Shown: positions 45,542 to 53,977, counted from the first letter of the stretch. The stretch: 64,000 bases of DNA from Lentibacillus sp. CBA3610 (GCF_013373365.1 NZ_CP035925.1:3534001-3598000); one strand, 5' to 3'. The notes: a model not told the origin generated them from the sequence alone. Translations and numbers: made by a program.

Positions 45542-46372
45542 ATGAATCTACCATCACGCGTTATCACAATTGCCGGTTCTGCAGCTGGTGGAAGCGCCGG
45601 CATCCAGGCAGATCTGAAGACATTCCAGGAATTGGACGTTTACGGGATGAGTGTTGTGACAGCTATTGTTGCGCGGCATCCTGAAACAGATAAAAACGTT
45701 CACTTGCAAACACTGGAAGCTATCGAGGCACAATTTGCCACAGCGATGAAGCAGGTTGGTGCTGATGCACTCAAAACAGGCATGTTGTTTTCCAGGGAAA
45801 TTATTGAAAAAGCAGCAGATTTGATTGCCGCTTCAGATAAGAAAACAGTGGTAGTCGATCCGGTCATGGTGGGGAAACTTGATTCGAAATTGCTCGCAGA
45901 TGATGCCATTGATGTTTTGAAGTCACGATTGGTGCCAATGGCTGATGTTATTACACCAAATGTACCTGAAGCATCGTATCTGTTGGATGGACGGAACTTA
46001 AAAACAGTTGATGATATGAAACAAGCCGCCATCGATTTGTACGATCTGGGACCACAATATGTACTGGTTAAGGGCGGCAGGTTGAAAGGTGAAGCGGTTG
46101 ATGTCCTGTACGATGGTGAGACACTGACCGCATTTGAAGCACCGCGGGTTGATACGGAAAACACGAGTGGGGCAGGCTGTTCGTATTCGGCGGCGATTAC
46201 AGCCTATATGACAAAAGGTTATTCGATGCCGGAAGCGGTTCGTCTGGCGAAAAGCTTTGTCACGACGGCGATTGAATATGGTTTCACTTATACTGATATG
46301 GTAGGGCCGACGTATCATGCGGCAGAGCGCATGAAAGGTGAAGCACATAAGATTAAAGTGGAAAAGCTTTGA
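45542..46372 (+). CDS. pdxK: Pyridoxine kinase (ThiD-like)
   Basis: Ribokinase-fold kinase, 276 residues, that would phosphorylate pyridoxal/pyridoxine or hydroxymethylpyrimidine. Seen: TIAGSAAGGSAGIQADLKTFQE, the KTGMLFS segment, VVDPVMVGK, and the catalytic anion hole/base TENTSGAGCSYSAAITAY. The GAGC motif and 'ITPNVPEAS' are closest to Bacillus PdxK (formerly annotated ThiD); dual function is possible. AAAGG precedes the ATG. Confidence 0.82.
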   Translation: MNLPSRVITIAGSAAGGSAGIQADLKTFQELDVYGMSVVTAIVARHPETDKNVHLQTLEAIEAQFATAMKQVGADALKTGMLFSREIIEKAADLIAASDKKTVVVDPVMVGKLDSKLLADDAIDVLKSRLVPMADVITPNVPEASYLLDGRNLKTVDDMKQAAIDLYDLGPQYVLVKGGRLKGEAVDVLYDGETLTAFEAPRVDTENTSGAGCSYSAAITAYMTKGYSMPEAVRLAKSFVTTAIEYGFTYTDMVGPTYHAAERMKGEAHKIKVEKL

Positions 46373-46396
46373 TTGAATTAACTGTTCCGAGTACTT

Positions 46397-46510
46397 GTGA
46401 GCGAAGTGCCTAAGCGTGCGATGGGTCCCAAACCGTGCGAGGAGCTGCTGAAACGTTCGGGATGGAATCAAAATTGTGCGGGGAGCATCACTGACGCGTG
46501 CAAGAGAAAT
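46397..46510. repeat. Degenerate 20-bp spaced-word array D (GTGCG)
   Basis: About six GTGCG-like words begin at 46397, 46416, 46435, 46455, 46476 and 46498, at steps of 19, 19, 20, 21 and 22 bases. The fuller word resembles CGTGCGAKGGR. It is more worn than the other arrays. It fills the gap between pdxK and pncA. Confidence 0.6.
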
Positions 46511-46553
46511 ATCAAAACAGTACAGCAAAAATTGATAAAGGGGAGAGGGATGG

Positions 46554-47105
46554 ATGGGAAAGCGAGCGTTAGTCAATGTGGATTATACGGTTGATTTTGT
46601 GGCGGATGAAGGACGGTTAACGTGTGGTAAACCGGGACAGGCTATTGAGGAAAATATCGTTTCGATTACGAGGGATTTTATTCATGCAGGGGATTTTGTC
46701 GTTTTTGCAATTGATGCACATGAGGAAGGTGACACCTTACATCCTGAGACAGAACTGTTCCCGCCGCACAATATTATTGGTACAGAGGGACAGGAGCTGT
46801 ATGGATCGCTAGCATCCGTTTATGCGGAACATAAGGACAAAAGCAATGTCTATTACTTCGACAAAACACGCTACAGTGCTTTCGCCGGTACCGATCTGGA
46901 GATTAAACTTCGTGAACGGGGAATTGAGGAAATCCATCTCGTCGGTGTTTGTACTGATATTTGTGTGTTGCATACCGCCATCGATGCGTACAATAAGGGC
47001 TTTAACATTGTCGTGCATAAGGATGCTGTTGCAAGCTTTAACGCGGTGGGGCATGACTGGGCACTCGGCCATTTTACAGATACATTGGGTGCGAAAGTGG
47101 TATAA
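46554..47105 (+). CDS. pncA: Nicotinamidase
   Basis: Hydrolyses nicotinamide to nicotinate for NAD salvage. 183 residues, closely similar to Bacillus PncA. Seen: DYTVDFVADEGRLTCGKPG (catalytic Asp), the metal site FAIDAHEEGDTLHPE, KTRYSAFAGTDLE (Lys) and GVCTDICVLHTAIDAYNKGF (nucleophile Cys). GGGGAGAGGG precedes the ATG. Confidence 0.93.
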   Translation: MGKRALVNVDYTVDFVADEGRLTCGKPGQAIEENIVSITRDFIHAGDFVVFAIDAHEEGDTLHPETELFPPHNIIGTEGQELYGSLASVYAEHKDKSNVYYFDKTRYSAFAGTDLEIKLRERGIEEIHLVGVCTDICVLHTAIDAYNKGFNIVVHKDAVASFNAVGHDWALGHFTDTLGAKVV

Positions 47106-47115
47106 GGTTAAGGAG

Positions 47116-47143
47116 AAGCCAGGCGACGTGAAGCCTGGCTTTT
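47116..47143 (+). terminator. pncA terminator
   Basis: Nine-bp stem AAGCCAGGC / GCCTGGCTT followed by TTCC; T run short. Confidence 0.75.
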
Positions 47144-47202
47144 CCGGTTGATAAATCCATCTTCCTTTCAAATAATTACATGTTGTAAATGGGGGATTAC
47201 TG

Positions 47203-47736
47203 ATGGGATCAGTTTTTAAAAGCAAGTACTTTAACAATTTTACAGTCAGACAGGCTGACGAAAGCGATGCACATTCCATCATCAGAATTCTGCGTGATGC
47301 GGCCGGCTGGCTGATTGAGAAAGGCATTCATCAGTGGGATGTTTATTTGACGGATGAAGCAGCTGCGGAGATCAACAAAGACATCACAAAAGGGACAACC
47401 TATATTGTAGAAGATAGTCAGTTCAATGCCATTGCGACATTCAATCTTTCAAAAGAACAGAACGATCTGGACAAAAGCGTATGGGGAAACCGTGACGATA
47501 ACGCCCTTTATTTGCACCGGTTGGCTATTGATAAACACTATCGTCACCTGAATTTAGGCAGGGAGTTATTAAATTGGATTTTAGCTAATGCTGCGGGCAG
47601 CGTGCTTCGTTTGGACTGTATTGCAGACAATCCGCGACTGAATCAATTTTATCGTGATACAGGTTTCACGTTTGTAGGCTATGCCGAGGCAAAGTCGATC
47701 ATGTTTTCCAAATATGAAAAACCTGTTAATGCTTGA
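47203..47736 (+). CDS. GNAT-family N-acetyltransferase
   Basis: A 177-residue acetyl-CoA-dependent acetyltransferase. Seen: FTVRQADESDAHSIIRIL (first strand-helix), LHRLAIDKHYRHLNLGRELLNWI (the acetyl-CoA pyrophosphate loop, with R-x-x-x-L-G in place of the common Q/R-x-x-G-x-G) and LDCIADNPRLNQFYRDTGFTFVG. The substrate is unknown. It is on the strand of the proS leader and ends 30 bp before it. Confidence 0.82.
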   Translation: MGSVFKSKYFNNFTVRQADESDAHSIIRILRDAAGWLIEKGIHQWDVYLTDEAAAEINKDITKGTTYIVEDSQFNAIATFNLSKEQNDLDKSVWGNRDDNALYLHRLAIDKHYRHLNLGRELLNWILANAAGSVLRLDCIADNPRLNQFYRDTGFTFVGYAEAKSIMFSKYEKPVNA

Positions 47737-47764
47737 CTTTGCAAGGGTATCCTTTTATATTTAA

Positions 47765-48013
47765 ACATATAATATATGAAACGTTGATGAGGATAAGTCA
47801 GCTTGTATGTCTTTGACAGAGAGGAAATGGCTGGTGTGAATTTCCAAGACATAACTGGAACCTGCCTCTGAGTTCGCCGTCAGGATGGCTTTTGCCAAAA
47901 GATGTGCGCGGTTTAAACCGTTATGTCATGAAGTGTGCAGTACGTTTGGTCGGCTGCAAACAAGGGTGGTACCACCAGGCCTCGGTCCCTTATTTCAGGA
48001 CGGAGGATTTTTT
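47765..48013 (+). promoter_or_regulatory. Pro T-box riboswitch of proS
   Basis: T-box AGGGTGGTACCACCA at 47963-47977, terminator stem CCTCGGTCC / GGACGGAGG (one mismatch, 47980-48006) and TTTTTT after it. The likely specifier is CCT (47861-47863) in GGAACCTGCCTCTGAG context, a proline codon, fitting proS downstream. Confidence 0.9.
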
Positions 48014-48053
48014 AACATAGAAATTCCACATATTTTTTGAAGGAGTGTCTTAG

Positions 48054-49490
48054 TTGGCTAAAAACAAACAATTTGTTGAAAAAATTACCGCGATGGAAGA
48101 CGATTTCGCGCAGTGGTATACAGACGTTGTCAAACAGGCGGAATTGGTGGACTATGGAACAGTACGCGGAACGATGATTATTAAGCCATACGGTTTTGGC
48201 ATCTGGGAAAATATCCGTGATGAACTGGACAGGAAGTTTAAGGAAACCGGCCATTCCAATGTATACTTCCCATTGTTCATTCCGGAAAGCTTGCTGCAAA
48301 AGGAAAAAGACCACATTGAAGGGTTTGCTCCCGAAGTTGCCTGGGTAACCCATGGCGGCGATGAAGAGCTGGCGGAGCGGATTTGTGTCCGGCCGACATC
48401 TGAAGTACTGTTCGGCGAATATTACTCGAAAAACATCCATTCCTATCGTGACTTGCCGAAATTGTACAACCAGTGGAGCAATGTCGTCCGCTGGGAAAAA
48501 ACAACCCGTCCTTTCCTGCGTTCGCTTGAATTTTTATGGCAGGAAGGGCATACAGCGCACGCGACACGTGAAGATGCAGAAGAGGAAACAGCGCGCATGC
48601 TGCAGATTTACGCGGATGTTGCTGAGGATTATCTGGCTATACCTGTTTTGCACGGTAAAAAGACCGAAAATGAGAAATTTGCCGGCGCGAATTATACCTT
48701 AACAATTGAAAGCCTGATGCACGACGGCAAAGCGTTACAGTCCGGGACGTCGCATTATTTTGGAACAGGTTTTGCTGAAGCGTTCGATATTAACTATCTC
48801 GATGAAAATGGTGATCAAAAACCGATCCATCAGACATCATGGGGCATGTCCACACGTATTATGGGCGCACTCATAATGGTGCATGGCGATAACCGCGGCC
48901 TGGTGATTCCGCCCCGGATTGCACCGACTCAAGCAATGGTTGTGCCGGTTGCCCAGCATAAAGAAGGTGTTCTGGACAAGGCGTATGACTTGCGTGACCG
49001 TCTGCAAAATCTTGTCCGTGTTGATATCGATGGCAGTGATAAGAAGCCGGGCTGGAAATTCAATGAGTATGAAATGAAAGGAATCCCGGTCCGGATTGAG
49101 ATGGGGCCGAAAGACATTGAAAACGACCAAGTGGTGCTGGTCCGCCGTGATACTGGTGAAAAGGAATTTGTTCCACTAGCTGAACTGGAAGAGCGGCTGC
49201 CTGCTCTCTTGGAAGAAGTGCAGCGGAACTTGTACAATCAAGCGCTGGAACACCGTGAAGAAGCAACCACGACGGCTGTTACTATGGATGAATTCAAAAA
49301 AGCTTTGGAAGAGAATCCAGGCTTTATCAAGGCGATGTGGTGCGGCGATGCGGAATGTGAGGAAAAAGTTAAGGAAGAAACGTCTGCCACATCCCGCTGT
49401 ATTCCGTTTGAACAGGAGGAAGTTTCGGATTCCTGTGTATGCTGCGGAAGAGAGGCAAAAGAGATGGTTTATTGGGCAAGAGCTTATTAA
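48054..49490 (+). CDS. proS: Prolyl-tRNA synthetase, type 3 (archaeal/eukaryotic-like)
   Basis: Charges tRNA-Pro. 478 residues, the short form without the bacterial editing insertion. It begins with TTG at 48054 behind AGGAG. Class II motifs: motif 1 around [16 protein letters not shown], motif 2 [25 protein letters not shown], motif 3 [17 protein letters not shown]-terminal zinc-like domain has [10 protein letters not shown] and CVCCGREA, then the terminal YWARAY. The CCT-type T-box upstream supports regulation by proline supply. A worn copy of the last 30 codons lies at 50727-50816. Confidence 0.95.
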   Translation: MAKNKQFVEKITAMEDDFAQWYTDVVKQAELVDYGTVRGTMIIKPYGFGIWENIRDELDRKFKETGHSNVYFPLFIPESLLQKEKDHIEGFAPEVAWVTHGGDEELAERICVRPTSEVLFGEYYSKNIHSYRDLPKLYNQWSNVVRWEKTTRPFLRSLEFLWQEGHTAHATREDAEEETARMLQIYADVAEDYLAIPVLHGKKTENEKFAGANYTLTIESLMHDGKALQSGTSHYFGTGFAEAFDINYLDENGDQKPIHQTSWGMSTRIMGALIMVHGDNRGLVIPPRIAPTQAMVVPVAQHKEGVLDKAYDLRDRLQNLVRVDIDGSDKKPGWKFNEYEMKGIPVRIEMGPKDIENDQVVLVRRDTGEKEFVPLAELEERLPALLEEVQRNLYNQALEHREEATTTAVTMDEFKKALEENPGFIKAMWCGDAECEEKVKEETSATSRCIPFEQEEVSDSCVCCGREAKEMVYWARAY

Positions 49491-49531
49491 GCAGTTGGTG
49501 TTTGAAGCTTAAATGCATATGACCACACAAA

Positions 49532-49569
49532 ATAGCATGTGAAAACCTTATGTGGTTTCACATGCTATT
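49532..49569 (+). terminator. proS terminator
   Basis: AGCATGTGAAAACC pairs with GGTTTCACATGCT; loop TTATGT. The T run is weak (TATTAATTATTT). Confidence 0.75.
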
Positions 49570-49781
49570 AATTATTTCGCTGTTTAAAAGACATTATTCC
49601 TCTAAGAGCAGGTTTGCTAATTTTTGTTTACTCTCTTTATCAAATTCTGAAGTGCAAATAACGTATTAATATTAAAACAAATAAAGATGAAACATAAACA
49701 ATAGAAGCGTAATCAAATGAATCTCTTAAAAAGAAAACAAAAACAGTGAGTGGTATGGATACTGCTAACCTTAACCCAAGC
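49570..49781. other. AT-rich gap after proS
   Basis: No firm gene. A minus-strand frame (49640-49783) could encode a 47-residue hydrophobic peptide starting MLGLRLAVSIPLTVFVFFL, but it has no ribosome site and lies in a decayed patch. It is probably a relic. Confidence 0.35.
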
Positions 49782-49913
49782 ATGTATTTAATACGCTTTG
49801 TATGTAACAACTGTCATACTTCCTGGAGTTGATTTGATACGCTGAAAAAGTCATTTACTTTAAATAATGTTGTTAAGTGCCCGTATTGTGAAGAAAAACA
49901 ATTCATTATATGA
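49782..49913 (+). pseudogene. Relic of a CxxC-x20-CxxC zinc-ribbon protein
   Basis: One continuous frame of 44 codons with a TGA at codon 17 (49830-49832): IRFVCNNCHTSWS, stop, FDTLKKSFTLNNVVKCPYC then EEKQFII. The two CxxC pairs are 21 residues apart, as in the small Firmicute family known as cxxc_20_cxxc (TIGR04104). Normally a membrane part follows; here it is missing. It looks like a truncated, stopped relic. Confidence 0.5.
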
Positions 49914-49936
49914 ATATACTTTATTTTTGACCTTCT

Positions 49937-50263
49937 TCATATATAAGTATGTATCACCTTAACAACTCTATTGACAAGGTTGTTAGGTGCTTGTCCTGCG
50001 ATTCGTGCATTCCTCGTTCTCCAATCCAAGTTTTTCATTTGATCGGCAATGACTACTCCCCCGACTACCGCATCATCTGGAATCTGGATATGGAAACCCC
50101 ATTTTCTATCTGTTCGGCTGACCGGACAAACCGTTGCGTAGCCTGTGACCTCATTAAAACGCTTTGGTGAAAGCACAATTGCGAGTCTGTGTCCTGCTTG
50201 CTCTGTTCCTGCTTGGGGGTCAAAATCTAAAAAGATGAAATCCCCTCGGTCTGGACATTGCAT
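49937..50263 (-). CDS. mazF: MazF/PemK-family toxin endoribonuclease
   Basis: A 108-residue toxin expected to cut mRNA at short sites. Seen: the family start PDRGDFIFLDFDPQAGTEQ, the GHRLAIVLSPKRFN strand, TVCPVSRTDRK, and the VIADQMKNLDWRTRNARIAG block with the conserved Gln-x-x-x-x-Asp. Its ATG overlaps the antitoxin stop (TAATG), the classic coupled layout. It resembles the ChpB/MazF branch seen in many bacteria rather than the core Bacillus NdoA. Confidence 0.88.
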   Translation of the reverse strand: MQCPDRGDFIFLDFDPQAGTEQAGHRLAIVLSPKRFNEVTGYATVCPVSRTDRKWGFHIQIPDDAVVGGVVIADQMKNLDWRTRNARIAGQAPNNLVNRVVKVIHTYI

Positions 50264-50496
50264 TAAATTTCTTCCCTCCCCATTGGTCTGCTGAAAAATT
50301 CTTCGTGGGGATTACCCCCTTCACATTGCGCCAAAAGATCTTCAAGCGTTGGCTCATCATCGGCTGGCTCAATAAAGATCCCTTTTTCGTCAGCTTTTAC
50401 ATTCACTTTGGAGCCGTCCTGCACACCGAAACGATCTGCTATTGACTTAGGAATGCGTACCCCAAGACTGCCGCCCCATTTTTGAACAGTCGTCAT
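50263..50496 (-). CDS. mazE: MazE/AbrB-type antitoxin
   Basis: Antitoxin of 77 residues with an N-terminal AbrB swapped-hairpin DNA-binding domain (TTVQKWGGSLGVRIPKSIAD) and an acidic C-terminal toxin-binding tail (EPADDEPTLEDLLAQCEGG). The start at 50496 has AAGGGGG at good spacing. A longer version from 50529, also with a ribosome site (GAGGTGA), is possible. AT repeats upstream (about 50545-50575) could be its operator. Confidence 0.87.
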   Translation of the reverse strand: MTTVQKWGGSLGVRIPKSIADRFGVQDGSKVNVKADEKGIFIEPADDEPTLEDLLAQCEGGNPHEEFFSRPMGREEI

Positions 50497-50726
50497 GTGA
50501 TTGACCCCCTTATTTCCTTTTGATACCATTATATCACCTCGAGAAACTTTTGTATATATCATTATATATATCTTTCGCTGAATTTATGCAAAAATACTGT
50601 TTATTGAAAGGAATTTCCTGAACGTTCATAGAGAATGCAACGCGAAAAAACAAAAATCATGAGTGGCTTCTCATGCTTAAATGTGATCGATTTCTGCTTT
50701 TAACTGGAGCGCTGATCTCTTGAATG

Positions 50727-50816
50727 ATCCTGCTTGAACAGGAGAAAGTTTCGAATTCTTTCGTATGCTGCATCAGAGAGGCAACAGAACCGGTTTACTG
50801 GGCACGAGCTTATTAA
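50727..50816 (+). pseudogene. Duplicated 3' fragment of proS
   Basis: About 90 bases align with the end of proS (roughly 49402-49490) at about 80 percent identity. The frame reads ILLEQEKVSNSFVCCIREA, then TEPVYWARAY and a stop. This compares with [19 protein letters not shown] and [10 protein letters not shown] in proS. No start or upstream part is present. It lies on the far side of the mazEF module from proS, suggesting a duplication or an insertion that carried a foreign or older proS end. Confidence 0.8.
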
Positions 50817-50893
50817 AGCATGAAAAAATCAAGCGCTGTTTGCAGCCGCCCGATTTTTTTCATGTTCCGGAAACTCAAACATGTTCCGGACAC

Positions 50894-50932
50894 GAAAATG
50901 CTGTCCCGGTCAAATGGTGGGACAGCATTTTC
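50894..50932 (-). terminator. Glutathione peroxidase gene terminator
   Basis: GAAAATGCTGTCCC pairs with GGGACAGCATTTTC, loop about ten bases. The stem overlaps the gene stop region; T-rich on the minus strand. Confidence 0.8.
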
Positions 50933-51410
50933 AACTTTGCAGTGCTTCTTCAATATCCTGTTGAAGGGTTTCCGGCTTTGTTTGTGGTGCATAGCGGCTT
51001 ATAACGTCACCATTTCGATTAATCAGGAATTTGGTAAAGTTCCATTTTATTTGTCTGGTCATCATACCTTTTGCCTGTTGTGTCAGGTACACAAATAATG
51101 GATGTGCATGTTCGCCTTTGACATCAATTTTGCTGAACATGGGGAAGGTGACGCCGTAGTTGCTTTGGCAAAAGTCAAGAATATCCGCATCATCCCCTGG
51201 GTCCTGGCTGTTAAATTGATTACACGGAAAGCCCAGAATAACCAGACCCTCATCTTTATACGTATCATAAAGCTTTTGTAGACCGTCAAATTGCGGGGTA
51301 AACCCGCATTCACTGGCAGTGTTGACAATTAGGAGTACTTGTCCTTTATAGTCAGCCAGTGACTTTTCCTCCCTATCCATTGTTTTTGCTGAGAATTCAT
51401 AAACACTAAT
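50931..51410 (-). CDS. Glutathione peroxidase-family thiol peroxidase
   Basis: Reduces peroxides using thiols, in Bacillus-type cells probably thioredoxin. About 159 residues. Seen: the peroxidatic cysteine in IVNTASECGFTPQF, FPCNQFNSQDPG (resolving Cys/Gln region) and WNFTKFLINRNGDV. No ATG, GTG or TTG fits the expected N-terminus. The homology starts at an ATT codon (51408-51410) eight bases after a GGGGG site, so ATT initiation is proposed. The only other candidate is a TTG about 11 codons upstream without a ribosome site. Confidence 0.85.
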   Translation of the reverse strand: MSVYEFSAKTMDREEKSLADYKGQVLLIVNTASECGFTPQFDGLQKLYDTYKDEGLVILGFPCNQFNSQDPGDDADILDFCQSNYGVTFPMFSKIDVKGEHAHPLFVYLTQQAKGMMTRQIKWNFTKFLINRNGDVISRYAPQTKPETLQQDIEEALQS

Positions 51411-51509
51411 GGAAAACGCCCCCTTTTTTGTAAAGAATAACAAGGTGGTCCAATTGTTGTCAAAAAATTGGATCAATAGTATTTGTGTCTTTATTCCGCG
51501 TGTAACAGA

Positions 51510-51733
51510 TAGTAAACCGCCAAAGAACAGTGGCAACTAACTTTCTTTAAATGTCCGATTTTGTTCGGGACTACACGATGCAGATTGCAGGAGGACCCCG
51601 CACAGGACAAGGAAAACTTCGGCGATACATCTTTGAAAGTAAAAGTGGTTTCCTTTTTCGAGGACGTTGCGTCTTTAGCCATTGTTCCTCTTCAATCAGT
51701 ATGGAAAAATGACCCACTTGATTGAAGTTTCAG
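51510..51733 (+). repeat. Hairpin repeat family, longer copy
   Basis: The 5' part AGTAAACCGCCAAAGAACAG-GGC and TTTAAATGTCCGATTTTGTTC match 61584-61640. The 3' part is a hairpin CTTCAATCA / TGATTGAAG with CAGTATGGAAAAA in its arm, followed by AAGTTTC. This matches the other copy's CAGTAGGAAAAA hairpin and TGAAGTTTC end. About 115 extra bases lie in the middle. It is placed upstream of the peroxidase gene. Confidence 0.65.
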
Positions 51734-51769
51734 GTATGGGGAGGCCATTAGAAAATACATCCGCCGAGA

Positions 51770-52045
51770 CTAATATCTTTTATTTTGGCGTTGATGCTGA
51801 AACGCGACGATTAAGTAAATTTCTTTGTTCGGATAATACTTGTAGGAAATGATATTAGGTTTTACTTTAACATAATTTCTGTTTTTATAGTTTCGGGAAG
51901 GAAATAAACACCCTGTTTGGAGGATTGTTTTTTCGATCTCCAGGATGAGTTGTACTTTATATTCTGCGGTTTCCTGTTCGCTGTAGAGTTCGCTTTTAAT
52001 TTCGGAGAGTTTATTTGAAGCTGTTTCGGTCCATTCAACTTTCAT
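51770..52045 (-). CDS. RelE/ParE-family toxin
   Basis: A 91-residue toxin-like protein: KVEWTETASNKLSEIKSELY at the N-terminus, a central LFPSRNYKNRNYVKVKPNIIS and YYPNKEIYLIVAFQHQRQN near the end, which is the typical RelE/ParE beta-sheet with a terminal basic patch. Whether it cuts mRNA (RelE) or poisons gyrase (ParE) cannot be told. The start lies directly after the antitoxin stop. Confidence 0.8.
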   Translation of the reverse strand: MKVEWTETASNKLSEIKSELYSEQETAEYKVQLILEIEKTILQTGCLFPSRNYKNRNYVKVKPNIISYKYYPNKEIYLIVAFQHQRQNKRY

Positions 52046-52314
52046 CTAAATTTTACCATTTCTAACCTTTTCGATAACTTCTTTTGTAGATAGCACTTTA
52101 CCCTGCTCTATATCCTGTTCTGAACACGCAGTCATTTTTCTTATTTTAGAATCTGCTTCAAACTGCTGAATTTCAGTCTCACTTATAGAAGAACCGTGTT
52201 TGTTTTTTTCTTCTAATAAATTAAGCACTGATTCCAATTCATAATTGACGCCATTATAGCCTACCACAGCTTTTTCATCATTGCTTTTCCGTCCTTAACC
52301 TTTAATTTATACAT
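52046..52314 (-). pseudogene. Antitoxin of the RelE/ParE module, frameshifted
   Basis: A good start at 52314 (GGAGGTG, spacing seven) reads MYKLKVKDGKAMMKKLW and stops. One base added to the A5 run at 52271-52275 would join it to the rest (AVVGYNGVNYELESVLNLLEE to KEVIEKVRNGKI, ending at 52046), giving about 89 residues with a C-terminal toxin-binding part. As written, only a GTG at 52267 inside the gene could start a product, without the N-terminal part. Because the toxin reads intact, a sequencing error or a shortened working antitoxin should be considered. Confidence 0.7.
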
Positions 52315-52458
52315 ATACGGCACCTCCTTCTTCAATTATAATACATAAAGCCTTCAGTCGAAAGTTTTTGTTATTTTATGCGAATTTATTTTTTCTAATT
52401 CTTCAAGCTGAACGGGGGTGGGGAAATTATTAAAAGCAGTCAACCTTAATAACATTTA

Positions 52459-52498
52459 AAAAAGGCCATCCAAACGTGTTGCAGATGGATGGCCTTTT
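52459..52498 (-). terminator. trhO terminator
   Basis: AAAAGGCCATCCA pairs with TGGATGGCCTTTT; loop of 13 bases; T-rich on the minus strand. Confidence 0.85.
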
Positions 52499-52507
52499 CC
52501 TGTTTGC

Positions 52508-53494
52508 TTAGTAAGCTTCCTGTTTTTCTTGTTTTTCTTCTTCAATGATTGCAAGTTTACGGTCAATTTCTTCCTGAGATAAATTGTTTTCCCGGACATA
52601 CAGGTTATCCCGGCTTACCCGGCATTCATGGGTACAGCCGCGCATATATTTATGCTCGTTTTCTTCCGAGCAGATGATTTGTTTGTTGCATGAAGGATTG
52701 GCGCAGTTGACATAGCGTTCGCAAGGCTCTCCGTCAAAATAATCCCGTCCAACAACGACGTGCTCGTTTTGGTTGATTGGCACCGAGATACGCTGATCGA
52801 AGACGTAACATTTGCCGTCCCAGAGCTTACCTTGCACTTCCGAATCTTTACCGTACGAAACAATGCCGCCGTCGAGCTGATTAACGTCTTCAATGCCTTC
52901 ATCCATCAGCCAGCCGGAGAATTTTTCACAGCGTATACCGCCGGTGCAATAGGTCAGCACCTTTTTATCCTTCAACTGATCTTTATTTTCGCGAATCCAG
53001 TCAGGCAGTTCGCGGAATGCTTCAATGTCCGGCCGGATTGCCCCGCGAAAGTGTCCAAGGTCATATTCATAATCGTTGCGTGCATCCAGAATAACTGTCT
53101 CTTCATCCTGCATCGCTTCATAAAATTCTTTCGGTGAGAGGAATTTAGCTGTTTTTTCCAGCGGGTTGACATCCTCTTCATCGTTTAATTTCAAACTGAC
53201 AATTTCCTGACGATGGCGGACGTGCATCTTTTTAAAGGTATGCCGATCATGTTTATCAATTTTGAAGGTCATGTCAGCAAAGCGCGAATCCTGATGCATG
53301 GCTTCCATATATTTCTGCGTTTGTTCGACCGTACCGGATACCGTTCCGTTCAGACCCTCATGTGCCACGAGAATCCGTCCTTTGAGTCCGAGGTCCTGAC
53401 AGAAGGCCAGGTGCTCTTCCGAAAAGGTCACCGGGTCATCAATCGGGACGAATTTATAATAGAGCAGTACCCGATAATCCTGATTATTTTCCAT
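52508..53494 (-). CDS. trhO: tRNA uridine-34 hydroxylase, rhodanese type
   Basis: Oxygen-dependent formation of 5-hydroxyuridine at the wobble position of tRNAs. 328 residues: an N-terminal acylphosphatase-like domain ([17 protein letters not shown]), a rhodanese domain with catalytic cysteine in [16 protein letters not shown], and a C-terminal Cys-rich region ([21 protein letters not shown]). ATG at 53494 is chosen over an upstream GTG. It has its own terminator. Confidence 0.92.
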   Translation of the reverse strand: MENNQDYRVLLYYKFVPIDDPVTFSEEHLAFCQDLGLKGRILVAHEGLNGTVSGTVEQTQKYMEAMHQDSRFADMTFKIDKHDRHTFKKMHVRHRQEIVSLKLNDEEDVNPLEKTAKFLSPKEFYEAMQDEETVILDARNDYEYDLGHFRGAIRPDIEAFRELPDWIRENKDQLKDKKVLTYCTGGIRCEKFSGWLMDEGIEDVNQLDGGIVSYGKDSEVQGKLWDGKCYVFDQRISVPINQNEHVVVGRDYFDGEPCERYVNCANPSCNKQIICSEENEHKYMRGCTHECRVSRDNLYVRENNLSQEEIDRKLAIIEEEKQEKQEAY

Positions 53495-53631
53495 TTTTAC
53501 CACCTACCATTTATATTTGCAAGATACAAATGCAGTGGATAACTTATTATAATCTTGCAGAGAAATATTTTATCACGTTTAAACGTTTTTTGCCAGAAGC
53601 AGAAATTTCCCGAACTAATTTTCAAAAACAC

Positions 53632-53660
53632 TTGCATTTTCCTGCGATAAGTAGTAAAGT
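53632..53660 (+). promoter_or_regulatory. Promoter of the cold-shock gene
   Basis: TTGCAT (53632-53637), 17-bp spacer, TAAAGT (53655-53660). Transcription near 53667 gives a leader of about 110 bases before the csp start, typical of cold-shock mRNAs with temperature-sensitive folding. Confidence 0.7.
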
Positions 53661-53776
53661 AGCAATAAGCAAACGGAATTGAAATTAGTAATACTTTACG
53701 ATCTCTTTAACAAGTGGTGTAAAAGTATTTAAGGTTCAATTACTTTGCACATATTTGTATAAGGAGGTCATTTAAT

Positions 53777-53977
53777 ATGATGACTGGAACAGTAAAATGG
53801 TTCAACGCTGAAAAAGGATTCGGTTTCATTGAGCGCGAAGAGGGAGACGATGTATTCGTTCACTTCTCAGCAATCAATCAAGAGGGCTTCAAAACACTTG
53901 AAGACGGTGAGAATGTTGAATTCGAAATCGTTGAAGGCAACCGTGGCCCACAAGCAGCAAACGTAACGCGTCGTTAA
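53777..53977 (+). CDS. Cold-shock protein (Csp family)
   Basis: Single-domain OB-fold RNA chaperone, 66 residues. Both RNP motifs are visible: KGFGFIE (RNP1) and VFVHFSAI (RNP2). It is very close to Bacillus CspB/C/D, but I cannot say which. The start has AAGGAGG ten bases upstream; a second ATG follows immediately. A long leader and a terminator frame it as a single-gene unit. Confidence 0.94.
   Translation: MMTGTVKWFNAEKGFGFIEREEGDDVFVHFSAINQEGFKTLEDGENVEFEIVEGNRGPQAANVTRR

Noticed and set aside
15700-46164. Long antisense frames inside ald, hisH, pdxK and similar genes
   Set aside because: They mirror strong codon usage of the sense gene and have neither ribosome sites nor domains.
49640-49783. 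47-residue hydrophobic minus-strand peptide as a type I toxin
   Set aside because: It has two hydrophobic stretches but no ribosome site, promoter or antisense RNA signal; more likely part of the decayed patch after proS.
51491-51682. 63-codon minus-strand frame upstream of gpx
   Set aside because: It overlaps the hairpin repeat, has no ribosome site or domain, and ends inside the repeat.
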